Of a stretch of 47,913 bases of DNA, positions 34,885 through 42,913 are shown piece after piece. A program made the translations under genes and the position numbers. Position 1 is the stretch's first letter, and each line of letters begins with the position of its first letter. The notes under the pieces were generated by a model. It did no database searches, had not been told where the DNA came from, and worked only from the letters and a program-made list of their open reading frames with translations. Origin of the DNA: Nocardioides sp. (GTDB taxonomy: Bacteria; Actinomycetota; Actinomycetes; Propionibacteriales; Nocardioidaceae); NCBI GenBank assembly GCA_030698375.1, contig JAUYLL010000044.1, forward strand, positions 1 through 47,913, in the 5' to 3' direction.

Positions 34885-36294
34885 ATGGCCCTGCTGGAAC
34901 GGCACGTCGACTTCGTCGAGGCGCTGCGCCGCGCCGGGCTTCCGGTGTCGCTGGCCGAGGACCTCGACGCCGTCCGGGCGCTGACCGCCCTCGACCTCAC
35001 CGACCGCGAGGCCGTCCGCACGGCGTACGCCGCCACGGTCGTCAAGCGCCCGGCGCACCGGCAGGCCTTCGACACCCTCTTCGACCTGTGGTTCCCGGCG
35101 GTGCGCGGGGGACCCCGCCTGGGTGAGGACCCCGAGGCCGAGCCCGACGGGGAGGGCGGACCCGAGGCCGATGCCGGGCACGTCGTCACCGACGACGGAC
35201 AGGCGTTGGCCGACTTCCGCGACCGGCTGGCCGGCGAGCTCGAGAAGGGGGCCCAGGCCGATCTCGCGGCCCTCGCCCAGGAGGCCGTGGGCCGGTTCGG
35301 CCCCGTGCGTGGCCGCACCCCCGGGCAGCAGACCTGGTCGTCGTACAACGTGATGTCGCGGGTGCAGCCCGACACGCTGATCGAACAGCTCCTCGACGCG
35401 CTGTCCCGCCGGTTCGACGACGACCGCGAGGGTGTCGTGCGGGAGCGGGCGCTGGAGGGGGCGCGCCGTCGGTTCACCGCGTTGGTGGAGGCCGAGGTGC
35501 GGCGGCTGACCGCCGAGGAGCGCGGTGAGGAGCACGTCGCCAAGCACGCCGTGCGGCCACCGGTCGAGCAGATCGACTTCCTGCGGGCTCGGCGGGTCGA
35601 CCTCGACGCGATGCGCCGCGAGATCTACCCGCTCGCGCGCCGACTGGCCGCGCGGCTGGCCCGCGACCACCACTCCGCGCGCCGCGGACAGCTGGACTTC
35701 CGGCGCACGGTGCGGGCCTCCGTCGGCACCGGCGGCGTCCCGATCGTCACGCACCACCGCCCCCGCCGGCCGCACAAGCCCGAGCTGGTCGTGCTCTGCG
35801 ACATCTCCGGGTCGGTGGCGCCCTTCGCGCAGTTCACCCTGGCGCTCGTCTTCGCGCTGCGCGAGCAGTTCACCAAGGTGCGCGCGTTCACCTTCATCGA
35901 CGCCGTCACCGAGGTCAGCGACGTGTTCCGTCCCGGCGCGGACCTGGGGGAGACGATGACGGAGCTCGCCGCCAGCGCCCGGCACGCCGCCCTGTGGGGC
36001 CGGACCTCCTACGGTCGCGCCCTCACCCAGTTCGTCGAGAAGTACCCCGACGCGATCACCCCCCGGACCTCCCTGCTGATCCTGGGTGACGCCCGCAGCA
36101 ACTACGGCGACCTCGGCCTCCCGCACCTGCGGACGATGGTCGGCGCCGCCAAGCACGCGTGGTTGATCAACCCGGAGTCCAAGGCGATGTGGGACACCGG
36201 CGACTCCGCGGTCAGCGCCTTCGCCGAGGTCCTGCCCGTCGTCGAGTGCCGCAACCTGGCCCAGCTCTCGGAGTTCGTGCACGACCTGGCGTGA
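34885..36294 (+). CDS. VWA domain protein, CoxE-like
   Basis: This 469-residue protein pairs with the MoxR ATPase. The N-terminal 240 residues are helical (FVEALRRAGLPVSLAEDLDAVRAL, the common opening of CoxE-like proteins). A VWA domain starts near 290 with the metal-site motif LVVLCDISGSVAPFAQF, a later Thr in WGRTSYGRALTQF and an Asp in LLILGDARSNYGD, together an intact MIDAS. It ends with HDLA. With MoxR it should form a two-part chaperone for a target elsewhere in the genome. Confidence 0.88.
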   Translation: MALLERHVDFVEALRRAGLPVSLAEDLDAVRALTALDLTDREAVRTAYAATVVKRPAHRQAFDTLFDLWFPAVRGGPRLGEDPEAEPDGEGGPEADAGHVVTDDGQALADFRDRLAGELEKGAQADLAALAQEAVGRFGPVRGRTPGQQTWSSYNVMSRVQPDTLIEQLLDALSRRFDDDREGVVRERALEGARRRFTALVEAEVRRLTAEERGEEHVAKHAVRPPVEQIDFLRARRVDLDAMRREIYPLARRLAARLARDHHSARRGQLDFRRTVRASVGTGGVPIVTHHRPRRPHKPELVVLCDISGSVAPFAQFTLALVFALREQFTKVRAFTFIDAVTEVSDVFRPGADLGETMTELAASARHAALWGRTSYGRALTQFVEKYPDAITPRTSLLILGDARSNYGDLGLPHLRTMVGAAKHAWLINPESKAMWDTGDSAVSAFAEVLPVVECRNLAQLSEFVHDLA

Positions 36295-36385
36295 CCCGCG
36301 TGCTGCCGGGTCGCCGTACGGGTGGGTAACCATCGCGCGGCGGCCTCGTTGGACCTTGGTGTCCGCTGTGCGAAGGAGTCCTGTG

Positions 36386-37654
36386 ATGTCGCGTGCCCGT
36401 CGTCTGACGGCGTCCCTGGTCGGCCTCGTGCTGGCCGCCACCCTCGTGCCGGGCGGGACCTCGCCCGCCGCGGCCTCCACCGTGCAGCAGGGTGACGAGG
36501 GCACCGCCCCGTTCGTCTTCGTCGGGAACAACTGGGACGGCACCGCCGACGTGATCCGTCCCGGCACCTTCCGCCGCGTCGCCCGGATCAACATCATCCC
36601 GGACCGGGAGGAGCGGATGGCCGAGATCGCGCTCAACCCGGTCCGCCTCGGCTACTACATCGCCATCAAGTTCCTCATCGGCGAGGGCAACGAGCAGTAC
36701 GTCGACGACATGTACACCAGCAACGACGGACGGCTGCTCGTCGTGTCGCGGCCCAGCTTCGCCGACGTCGTCGCGATCAGCCTGAAGACCAAGAAGATCG
36801 TCTGGCGCTTCCCGGTCGCCGGCCAGCGCTCGGACCACATGGCGGTCTCCCCGGACGGCGAGCACGTCGCGGTCTCGGCCTCGACCGGCAACGTCGTGCA
36901 CGTCCTCGACATCGCCACCGGCAAGGAGGTCCGCCAGCTGCCGTCGGGCGACTCCCCGCACGAGAACATCTACTCCGCCGACGGCAAGCGGCTCTTCCAC
37001 GCCAGCATCGGCTACGTCTACACGCCGCTGGACCAGGAGGGGGAGCTCCTCGACTCCACCAAGGGCGAGCGCGTCCTCCAGGTCTTCAACACCCGCACCG
37101 GCAAGCCGATCGAGGTGATCCCGGTGAAGGAGAAGCTGCGTGAGGCCGGCCTCGGCAACCTCTCCTCGGCCGTGCGGCCGATGACGCTCTCGCCGAACGA
37201 GCGGTTCATCTACTTCCAGGTCTCCTTCTTCCACGGGTTCCTCGAGTACGACCGCAAGAAGAAGAAGATCACCCGGGTGAAGCGGCTGCCCAACCGTGTG
37301 CCGGACATGCCGCGCGAGCTCTACGTGCTCGACTCCGCCCATCACGGCATCGCGTTGAACCCGCGCGGGACCAAGCTCTGCGTCGCCGGCACGATGTCGG
37401 ACTACGTCGCCATGGTCGGCCGCAAGCGGCTGCGCACCCGCAAGGTCCACGTGCGCGAGGACGGCAAGCCCTACTGGGTGACGCCGAGCGCCAACGGCAA
37501 GCACTGCTACATCTCCTGGTCGGGCACCGACGAGGTCTCCAAGATCTCCTACCGCACCGGCAAGATCGTCAAGACCACCAAGGTCGGCTACCACCCCCAG
37601 CGCGTCCGCAACGGGTTCATCCGCAAGGGGCTCGTCAAGGGGCTGCGCGGCTGA
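36386..37654 (+). CDS. secreted YncE-like beta-propeller protein
   Basis: The ATG at 36386 has AAGGAG 8 nt upstream. A signal peptide (LTASLVGLVLAATLVPGGTSPAAAS) is cleaved near residue 32. The remaining 390 residues are beta-propeller blades of the YncE type, with recurring MAVSPDGEHVAVSAS, TLSPNERFIYFQVS, ALNPRGTKLCVAG and TPSANGKHCYISWSGTD blocks. Such proteins have no single known role; some bind DNA or carry surface ligands. A 93-nt repeat starts at its stop codon. Confidence 0.8.
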   Translation: MSRARRLTASLVGLVLAATLVPGGTSPAAASTVQQGDEGTAPFVFVGNNWDGTADVIRPGTFRRVARINIIPDREERMAEIALNPVRLGYYIAIKFLIGEGNEQYVDDMYTSNDGRLLVVSRPSFADVVAISLKTKKIVWRFPVAGQRSDHMAVSPDGEHVAVSASTGNVVHVLDIATGKEVRQLPSGDSPHENIYSADGKRLFHASIGYVYTPLDQEGELLDSTKGERVLQVFNTRTGKPIEVIPVKEKLREAGLGNLSSAVRPMTLSPNERFIYFQVSFFHGFLEYDRKKKKITRVKRLPNRVPDMPRELYVLDSAHHGIALNPRGTKLCVAGTMSDYVAMVGRKRLRTRKVHVREDGKPYWVTPSANGKHCYISWSGTDEVSKISYRTGKIVKTTKVGYHPQRVRNGFIRKGLVKGLRG

Positions 37655-37744
37655 GGGGGCCGAAAGTCACTACACGTGTAGTGACTTTCAGGTTCTGGGG
37701 CCTCGCAGAGGGGTCGAACCTGGAGTTTCCTGTACACGCATCCG
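37652..37744 (+). repeat. 93-nt intergenic repeat with perfect 28-nt palindrome, copy 1
   Basis: The unit starts at the TGA of the propeller gene, then GGGGGCC, then a perfect palindrome (37662-37689) whose arm is GAAAGTCACTACAC. A 39-nt middle contains GGTTC and GAACC as an inverted repeat. It ends CCTGTACACGCATCCG (37729-37744). Copy 2 at 40307-40399 has the same ends and total length. It may work as a terminator for the propeller and P450 genes. Confidence 0.75.
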
Positions 37745-37765
37745 GCCGGCTCGGCGTACGAACGA

Positions 37766-38998
37766 TCAGCGGCCGTCCAGGACCGCCGGCAGGGAGACCC
37801 AGCCGCGGGTGAACGCGCTGTGCAGCCGCTGGCCGGCCGCGACGTCGGCGCTGATTCGGGGGTACGCCGAGAGCAGCTCCTCGAGCGTGACCCGGGTCAT
37901 CAGCCGGGCGAGGTGGTTGCCGATGCAGAAGTGCGGTCCGCTGGCGAAGCCGAGGTGCCGCGGGTGCGTGCGGCGTACGTCGAGCTCCGCCGCCGTGGGC
38001 CCGAACTCGCGCTCGTCGCGGTTGGCCGCGCCGTAGAGCAGCAGGACCTTCTCCCCCTCGGCGACCGGGACGCCGGCGATCTCGGTGTCGCGGGTGGCGG
38101 TGCGCGCAAGTCCCTGCACCGAGCTCTCCAGCCGGAGCATCTCCGGCACGGCGGTCCCGAGGGCGCACGGCTCGTCGAGCAGCAGCTGGCGCTGACCGGG
38201 GTGCTCGTCCAGCAGCGGGACCGCGCTGGAGATGAGGTTGGCGGTGGTGTCGGTGCCCCCGGCGACCATGACGAAACAGAAGCCGAGGATGTCCCAGTCG
38301 CTGAGCGTGGCGCCGTCCTGCTCGGCGTGCACGAGCGCGCTGATGAGGTCGTCGCGCGACTCGGTACGGCGACGCGCGATGAGGTCGCCGAAGTACTCGA
38401 ACATCTCCGCGACCGCGTCGGCACCCTGGAGGCGACCGACGTCGAAGCCGTCGTCCTGGAGCTGGACCAGCGCCGCCACCCAGGGCCCGAACCGCGTGCG
38501 GTCGGACTCGGGAACTCCGAGCAGCTCCGCGAGGACCCAGGTCGGGACGTGCTGGGAGAGGTCGCGGTGCAGGTCGGGAACGCGTCCGTCGGCGCGGGCG
38601 TCACCGAGCTCGCCGACGCGGGTGTGCACGAAGCGCCGGACCCGGGGCTCGAGGTCGAGCACCCGCCGCGGCGTGAACCCCTTGGCGATCAGTGCCCGTA
38701 GCTCGGTCTGACGCGGCGGGTCCATCATCACGATGGTCGGGGCGAGCCCCAGCCGCTCGATCTCGTCGGGGTAGAAGGTCAGGCCCTGCGCGGAGGAGAA
38801 GGTGGCGGGGTCGCGGACGACGTCCCACACGTCGGCGAACCGGGAGACGACGAGGAACGGCGGGGCGCCGGGCACCTCGTGGCGGTGGACCGGGTCCTCG
38901 TCGCGCAGTCGTCGGTAGGCCGGGTAGGGGTCGGCCTGGAAGGCGGGGTCGAACGGGTCGTAGACCGCCGGGCCACGTTGCGTCGCGGTAGTGGTCAT
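37766..38998 (-). CDS. cytochrome P450
   Basis: The 410-residue P450 has the I-helix oxygen-binding motif MVAGGTDTTANLI near residue 240, the ExxR pair in PEMLRLESSVQGLAR and the heme loop FASGPHFCIGNHLARL with the Cys ligand near residue 348. It is soluble, so it should use a ferredoxin pair encoded elsewhere. The opening YDPFDPAFQADPYPAYRRLRDEDPV is typical for actinobacterial class I P450s that hydroxylate lipids, steroids or terpenes. The substrate is not readable. GGAAGGA lies 8 nt before the ATG. The gene and the aminotransferase upstream are enclosed by the two repeats. Confidence 0.92.
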   Translation of the reverse strand: MTTTATQRGPAVYDPFDPAFQADPYPAYRRLRDEDPVHRHEVPGAPPFLVVSRFADVWDVVRDPATFSSAQGLTFYPDEIERLGLAPTIVMMDPPRQTELRALIAKGFTPRRVLDLEPRVRRFVHTRVGELGDARADGRVPDLHRDLSQHVPTWVLAELLGVPESDRTRFGPWVAALVQLQDDGFDVGRLQGADAVAEMFEYFGDLIARRRTESRDDLISALVHAEQDGATLSDWDILGFCFVMVAGGTDTTANLISSAVPLLDEHPGQRQLLLDEPCALGTAVPEMLRLESSVQGLARTATRDTEIAGVPVAEGEKVLLLYGAANRDEREFGPTAAELDVRRTHPRHLGFASGPHFCIGNHLARLMTRVTLEELLSAYPRISADVAAGQRLHSAFTRGWVSLPAVLDGR

Positions 38999-39078
38999 CA
39001 GGGGTCCTTCCGGCCGGGAGCCTCGAGTATCGGGAACCGCGGCCGGAATGTCACGGCCCGGCGTGAAACGCTCCTGCG

Positions 39079-40269
39079 TCAGCGGCGCGGGAGCCAGGTG
39101 TCGAGCCGGTCGAGCGCCGCGGTGATCTCCTCGGCACTGCCGGCGAACGACATCCGGACGAACCGGTTGCCGACGGCCGTGTCGAAGTCGATGCCCGGCG
39201 CGGTGGCCACGCCGGTCTCGGCCAGCAACGTGCGGCAGAACCCCATCGAGTCGTCGGTCAGGTGGCCCATGTCGGCGTAGACGTAGAACGCGCCGTCGGC
39301 CGGGGCGAGCCGGTCGATGCCGAGTCGCGGCAATCCCTCGAGCAGGAGGTCGCGATTGGTGGCGTAGCGGGCCACGTGCCCGTCGCACTCGGCGTACGAG
39401 GCGGTCTCGAACGCCGCGAGCGCGGCGAGTTGGGAGAGCACCGGAGGGCAGATCGTGAAGTTGCCGGCCAGGACGTCGACCGCCCGGCGCAGGTCGGCCG
39501 GCACCAGCATCCAGCCGATCCGCCACCCGGTCATCGAGAAGTACTTCGAGAACGAGCTGAAGACCACACCGGTGCGCGAGGTCTCCCATGCCGACGCCCG
39601 GGCGGGCGCGTCACCGGCCGGGTCGGCGTACTCGATGCCGTGGTAGATCTCATCGCTGATCAGGCGTACGCCGCGCTCCTCGCACCAGCGCGCCAGCGCG
39701 GCGAGCTCCTCGGGCAGCAGCATCGTCCCGGTGGGGTTGGCGGGGCTGGCGACGACGAGCCCGTCGATCGACCCGAGCTCCTCGAGCTGGGCGACCGTGG
39801 GCTGGAAGCGGGTCTCGGGCCCGCAGTCGAACTCGACGACCTCGCAGCCCAGGGCGGTGAGGACGTTCCGGTAGCAGGGGTAGCCCGGGCGGGCGATCGC
39901 CACGCGGGCGCCGACCTCGAAGGCGGCAAGGAAGGCCAGCAGGAACCCGCCGGAGGACCCGGTGGTGACCACGACGTCGTCGGCGTCGATCGCGAGGCCG
40001 TAGGTGCGGCGGTGGTGCCCGGCGATGGCCTCGCGCAGCTCGGGGATGCCGGTGGCGACCGTGTAGCCGAGCAGGCTCTCGTCGAGCGCCCGTTTCGCCG
40101 CCTCCCGCACCGGCACCGGGGCCGGGGTGGAGGGCTGCCCGGCGACCAGGTTGAGCACGTCGCCGTGGGTCCGTTCGCGCTGACCGGCCGCCGCGAGCAG
40201 GTCCATCACGTGGAACGGCGGCACCGCTGCCCGCGACGCCGCCGCGAACCGTCGTACGTCATCGGTCAT
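39079..40269 (-). CDS. class I/II pyridoxal-phosphate aminotransferase
   Basis: This 396-residue PLP enzyme has LNLVAGQPSTPAPVPVREAA at its front, the cofactor-binding VVTTGSSGGFLLAFLAAF near 105, the ASPANPTGTMLLPEEL block near 173, SDEIYHGIEYA near 203 and the PLP Lys in SSFSKYFSMTGWRIGWM near residue 240. GNRFVRMSFAGS closes it with the carboxylate-binding Arg. It looks like an aspartate/aromatic-type aminotransferase. It precedes the P450 gene by 80 nt; shared transcription is likely but not proven. A 93-nt repeat lies upstream of its start. Confidence 0.9.
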   Translation of the reverse strand: MTDDVRRFAAASRAAVPPFHVMDLLAAAGQRERTHGDVLNLVAGQPSTPAPVPVREAAKRALDESLLGYTVATGIPELREAIAGHHRRTYGLAIDADDVVVTTGSSGGFLLAFLAAFEVGARVAIARPGYPCYRNVLTALGCEVVEFDCGPETRFQPTVAQLEELGSIDGLVVASPANPTGTMLLPEELAALARWCEERGVRLISDEIYHGIEYADPAGDAPARASAWETSRTGVVFSSFSKYFSMTGWRIGWMLVPADLRRAVDVLAGNFTICPPVLSQLAALAAFETASYAECDGHVARYATNRDLLLEGLPRLGIDRLAPADGAFYVYADMGHLTDDSMGFCRTLLAETGVATAPGIDFDTAVGNRFVRMSFAGSAEEITAALDRLDTWLPRR

Positions 40270-40306
40270 GGCTGCAGCCTGTCAGGCGGTTCGGGTCGCG
40301 TCAGCG

Positions 40307-40399
40307 CGGATGCGGGGACAGGTTCTTCGGGTTTTCGGGGCGTGGAACGTGTACGAACCACGAAAGTCACTACACGTGTAGTGACTTTCGACCCCCTCA
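40307..40399 (-). repeat. 93-nt intergenic repeat with perfect 28-nt palindrome, copy 2
   Basis: Read on the minus strand the unit starts at the TGA of the KstD-like gene, then GGGGGTC, then the same palindrome (40362-40389). A 39-nt middle unlike that of copy 1 follows, again with GGTTC and GAACC, and the end is CCTGTCCCCGCATCCG (40322-40307). 37 of the first 38 and 14 of the last 16 bases agree with copy 1. Confidence 0.75.
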
Positions 40400-41890
40400 G
40401 AGCACTCCACCGGCGGCGCGGGCGCCGGCACGGCGGCCGAAGTACGACCCCTCGCCGAGCTGGGTGCCGGACGCGTAGCCCTGGGAGTCCTGGGCGAGGT
40501 TGGAGGCGCAGGAGCCGGCGGCGAAGAGGCCGGGGACGACACTGCCGTCCTCGCGCAGCACCTCGCCGTCGACGGAGGTCGCGAGACCACCGACGGTGAA
40601 CCCGGCGTAGAGCGCCTTGCCCAGCGTGAGGTCGAAGGCGCCCCACGGGCCCTGGTCCTGCGGCGCGAGCCAGTCGGGGTGCTTGTGGAAGTCCGGGTCC
40701 TCGCCCTTGGCCGCGTGCTCGTTGTAGCGCTCGAGCGTGGCCGCCAGCGACCCGGATGGCAGGCCGAGCCCTTCCTCCATCTCCGCGACGCTCTCCCAGC
40801 CGTCGATGAACGGGGTGAGCGGGAACTTCGGGTGCTCGATGTGCTCGGAGTCGACGATGAGGTACGCGGCCGCGTCCGGCTGGTCGAGCACGAAGCCCGA
40901 GGTGCGCGAGTGGTAGGAGTCCTCGGCCACGAAACGCTCGCCGCGCTTGTTGACGATGATCCCCTTGAGCAGCGAGGACGGCGGGTAGAACGCCACGGTC
41001 ACGAACGCCTGGTCCATGTGCTTGGTCGCACCACCGACCGAGGTCCCGAGGCGGATCCCCAGCCCGTCGTCGTACGTCGAGCCGAGGACGAACGGCTTCT
41101 CGGCCAGGTGGGGGGTGTGCTCGGCGACCATGTCGGTGTTCATCACGAACCCGCCCGCGGCCAGCACGACGGACCCGGCGCGGAGGTAGCCGGTCTCCTG
41201 AAACCGCTTCCAGCGCACGCCGACGACCGCGCCGTCACCCTCGGCCGAGTCGTCGACCACGAGCGCCACCGCGCCGGTCTCGTAGCGGACCTCGGCGCCG
41301 AGGTCGGCGCAGCGCTTGACCAGCAGGTCGATGACCATGGCGGCGCCCTCGGTGTCGCCGGGCACGGGCACCTTGTGGCCGCGCGGGGCCGGGACGGCCT
41401 GCTCGCGGTAGGGCCAGACCTTCTCGTTGCCGGTGTACATCAGCCCCTCGGTGCCGGGCTGGATGACCGCCTTCTCGGGGTAGTAGCTGCGCTCGAACTC
41501 GAAGCCGAGCCCCTCGAGCCAGTCGAAGTGCGTCACCGAGTCCTCGCAGTAGGCGCGGATCTTCTCAGGCTCGGGGTCGCGGGAGACGGCGGTCAGGTAC
41601 TTCGCCATCTCCTCCGCGGTGTCCTGGTGGCCCGTTGCCTGCTGGACCGCCGTACCGCCGCCGAGGTAGAAGTGGCCGCCCGCCATGCAGGTGGTGCCCC
41701 CGGGGGCGGCGGCCCGCTCGAGGACCAGCACCCGGCTCCCGCGCTCGGCGGCCTGCACCGCGGCGCACCCGCCGGCGATGCCGAACCCGACCACGAGCAC
41801 GTCGACCTCGTCGCTCCAGGCGGTGACGGACGAGAGCGGGACGGTTTCCGGGACGGCGGTGCCGGCGGACGTGACAGGGGTCTCAGCCAT
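40397..41890 (-). CDS. FAD-dependent 3-ketosteroid dehydrogenase-like protein
   Basis: This 497-residue flavoprotein belongs to the KstD/fumarate-reductase flavoprotein group. It has the FAD motif VDVLVVGFGIAGGCAAVQAAERG and APGGTTCMAGGHFYLGGG near the front, VVLAAGGFVMN in the middle, and the C-terminal AGSCASNLAQDSQGYASGTQLGEGSYFGRRAG with the Tyr-x-x-Gly-x-x-x-Gly type closing motif of ketosteroid dehydrogenases. Steroid is the likely but unproven substrate. The start has a TACCCT hexamer 6 nt upstream and a KstR-like operator just beyond it, which supports a role in steroid or isoprenoid-type catabolism. Confidence 0.85.
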   Translation of the reverse strand: MAETPVTSAGTAVPETVPLSSVTAWSDEVDVLVVGFGIAGGCAAVQAAERGSRVLVLERAAAPGGTTCMAGGHFYLGGGTAVQQATGHQDTAEEMAKYLTAVSRDPEPEKIRAYCEDSVTHFDWLEGLGFEFERSYYPEKAVIQPGTEGLMYTGNEKVWPYREQAVPAPRGHKVPVPGDTEGAAMVIDLLVKRCADLGAEVRYETGAVALVVDDSAEGDGAVVGVRWKRFQETGYLRAGSVVLAAGGFVMNTDMVAEHTPHLAEKPFVLGSTYDDGLGIRLGTSVGGATKHMDQAFVTVAFYPPSSLLKGIIVNKRGERFVAEDSYHSRTSGFVLDQPDAAAYLIVDSEHIEHPKFPLTPFIDGWESVAEMEEGLGLPSGSLAATLERYNEHAAKGEDPDFHKHPDWLAPQDQGPWGAFDLTLGKALYAGFTVGGLATSVDGEVLREDGSVVPGLFAAGSCASNLAQDSQGYASGTQLGEGSYFGRRAGARAAGGVL

Positions 41891-41896
41891 GTCAGG

Positions 41897-41902
41897 AGGG
41901 TA
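41897..41902 (-). promoter_or_regulatory. -10 hexamer of the leaderless kstD-like promoter
   Basis: On the minus strand TACCCT lies exactly 6 nt before the ATG at 41890; this decided the start. Confidence 0.55.
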
Positions 41903-41918
41903 GGACGCCACCCAGAAC

Positions 41919-41932
41919 TAGAACAAGTTCTC
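41919..41932. promoter_or_regulatory. KstR-type operator of the kstD-like gene
   Basis: TAGAACAAGTTCTC matches the KstR pattern TnnAACnnGTTnnA in all but the last base, and its AGAAC/GTTCT core is a perfect inverted repeat. It lies about where the -35 element would be. Confidence 0.6.
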
Positions 41933-41994
41933 GTCTCACTCGCGGGGGCGCTCGCCTCACGCCGTCGTACGCCGGTCAACCGGCGCGGGGTGCG

Positions 41995-42498
41995 TCAGCA
42001 GGTCGCCTCGTCGGCCGGCACCTTGATCGAGCGCTTGGCCCGGGGCAGCTGATTCAGGCGGTTGCCGACGAGCACGGTGACGCCGGGGCCGAGCCGGTCC
42101 CCCTCGACGACCTCGACCCGCCGACCGAGGTGGCGCGCGACCAGCCGGGCCGCGGGGTCCTCGACATTGGGGGAGATGACCCGTGCCCGGCGCACCTTCT
42201 CGCCCTCCGGGGCGTTCCCGAGGGCCCCGGGGCGGAAGCCGCGACGCTCGAGCAGGGTCAGCACGCGACCGGCCTGACCGGCCCGGTCGCCGGCGTTGTA
42301 GACGCTGACGACGACGTCGCGGGTCCGCACGACCTGGGGCTCGCTGGGTGTCGGGGTGCAGGTCGGCGCGGCGACGGATTCGTCGCTCGCGGGGCCTGGC
42401 TCGGGGAAGAGGGCGTTCCAACCCCACATCGCACCCAGCACGAGGATGCCGCTGAGCACCAGCAGGGTGACGCCGGAGACGACGCTGCGACGATCCAC
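41995..42498 (-). CDS. LytR_C domain membrane protein
   Basis: The GTG start at 42498 gives 167 residues. An N-terminal membrane helix (VVSGVTLLVLSGILVLGAMWGW) is followed by a short Pro-rich spacer and a LytR_C domain: VVVSVYNAGDRAGQAGRVLTLLERRGFRPGALGNA, then VISPNVEDPAARLVARHLG. LytR_C domains occur alone or behind LCP ligases and may bind cell-wall polymer; the role of single-domain forms is unknown. The gene follows the next one by 7 nt, so the two are an operon. Confidence 0.85.
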   Translation of the reverse strand: MDRRSVVSGVTLLVLSGILVLGAMWGWNALFPEPGPASDESVAAPTCTPTPSEPQVVRTRDVVVSVYNAGDRAGQAGRVLTLLERRGFRPGALGNAPEGEKVRRARVISPNVEDPAARLVARHLGRRVEVVEGDRLGPGVTVLVGNRLNQLPRAKRSIKVPADEATC

Positions 42499-42505
42499 GA
42501 CCGCC

Positions 42506-42802
42506 TCAGCCCGCCATGGTGTGGACGCGGGCGTGCAGGACGTGGCGTTGCTGGAGCGCGGCGCGCAGGGCCCGGTGCAGGCCGTCCTCGAGGTAGAGCT
42601 CGTGGCGCCACTCGACGACGTGGGCGAAGAGGTCGCCGAAGAAGGTGGAGTCCTCGTCGAGCAGTGCGGCGAGCTGCAGCGTGTCCTTGGTGGTGACCAG
42701 CTCGTCGAGACGCACGGCGCGCGGCGGGAGGTCGGCCCAGCCCCGGGGCGTGAGCCCGTGGTCGGGGTAGGGCCGGCCGTCGCCGACGCGCTTGAAGATC
42801 AC
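42506..42802 (-). CDS. conserved small actinobacterial protein (often labelled VapB-like antitoxin)
   Basis: The GTG at 42802 opens a 98-residue protein, VIFKRVGDGRPYPDHGLTPRGW onwards, followed by VRLDELVTTKDTLQLAALLDEDSTFFGDLFAHVVEW and LYLEDGLHRALRAALQQRHVLHARV. This protein is conserved among actinobacteria next to LytR_C genes. Databases often call it a VapB-family antitoxin, but no toxin gene is adjacent and the sequence has no DNA-binding antitoxin motif that I can see, so I consider that label doubtful. It overlaps no neighbour and lies 7 nt before the LytR_C gene. Confidence 0.75.
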   Translation of the reverse strand: MIFKRVGDGRPYPDHGLTPRGWADLPPRAVRLDELVTTKDTLQLAALLDEDSTFFGDLFAHVVEWRHELYLEDGLHRALRAALQQRHVLHARVHTMAG

Positions 42803-42869
42803 GGTGCCCGAGCATAGACGGCCTGGTCTTGACCCTTTCGAGGCCCGCCGCCTACCGTCGCAGGAAAAC

Positions 42870-42883
42870 GAGAACACGTTCCA
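42870..42883. promoter_or_regulatory. KstR-type operator of the SnoaL-like gene
   Basis: GAGAACACGTTCCA matches TnnAACnnGTTnnA except for the first base. It ends 30 nt before the ATG at 42914, about the same spacing as the site before the kstD-like gene. Confidence 0.5.
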
Positions 42884-42913
42884 GATCGGAGCGTGTCGTC
42901 CCAAGGAGCAGGC

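Noticed and set aside
41971-41984. GCCGG-TCAA-CCGGC hairpin after the LytR_C gene
   Set aside because: The stem has only 5-6 bp in very GC-rich DNA and no T run; such stems are frequent by chance.
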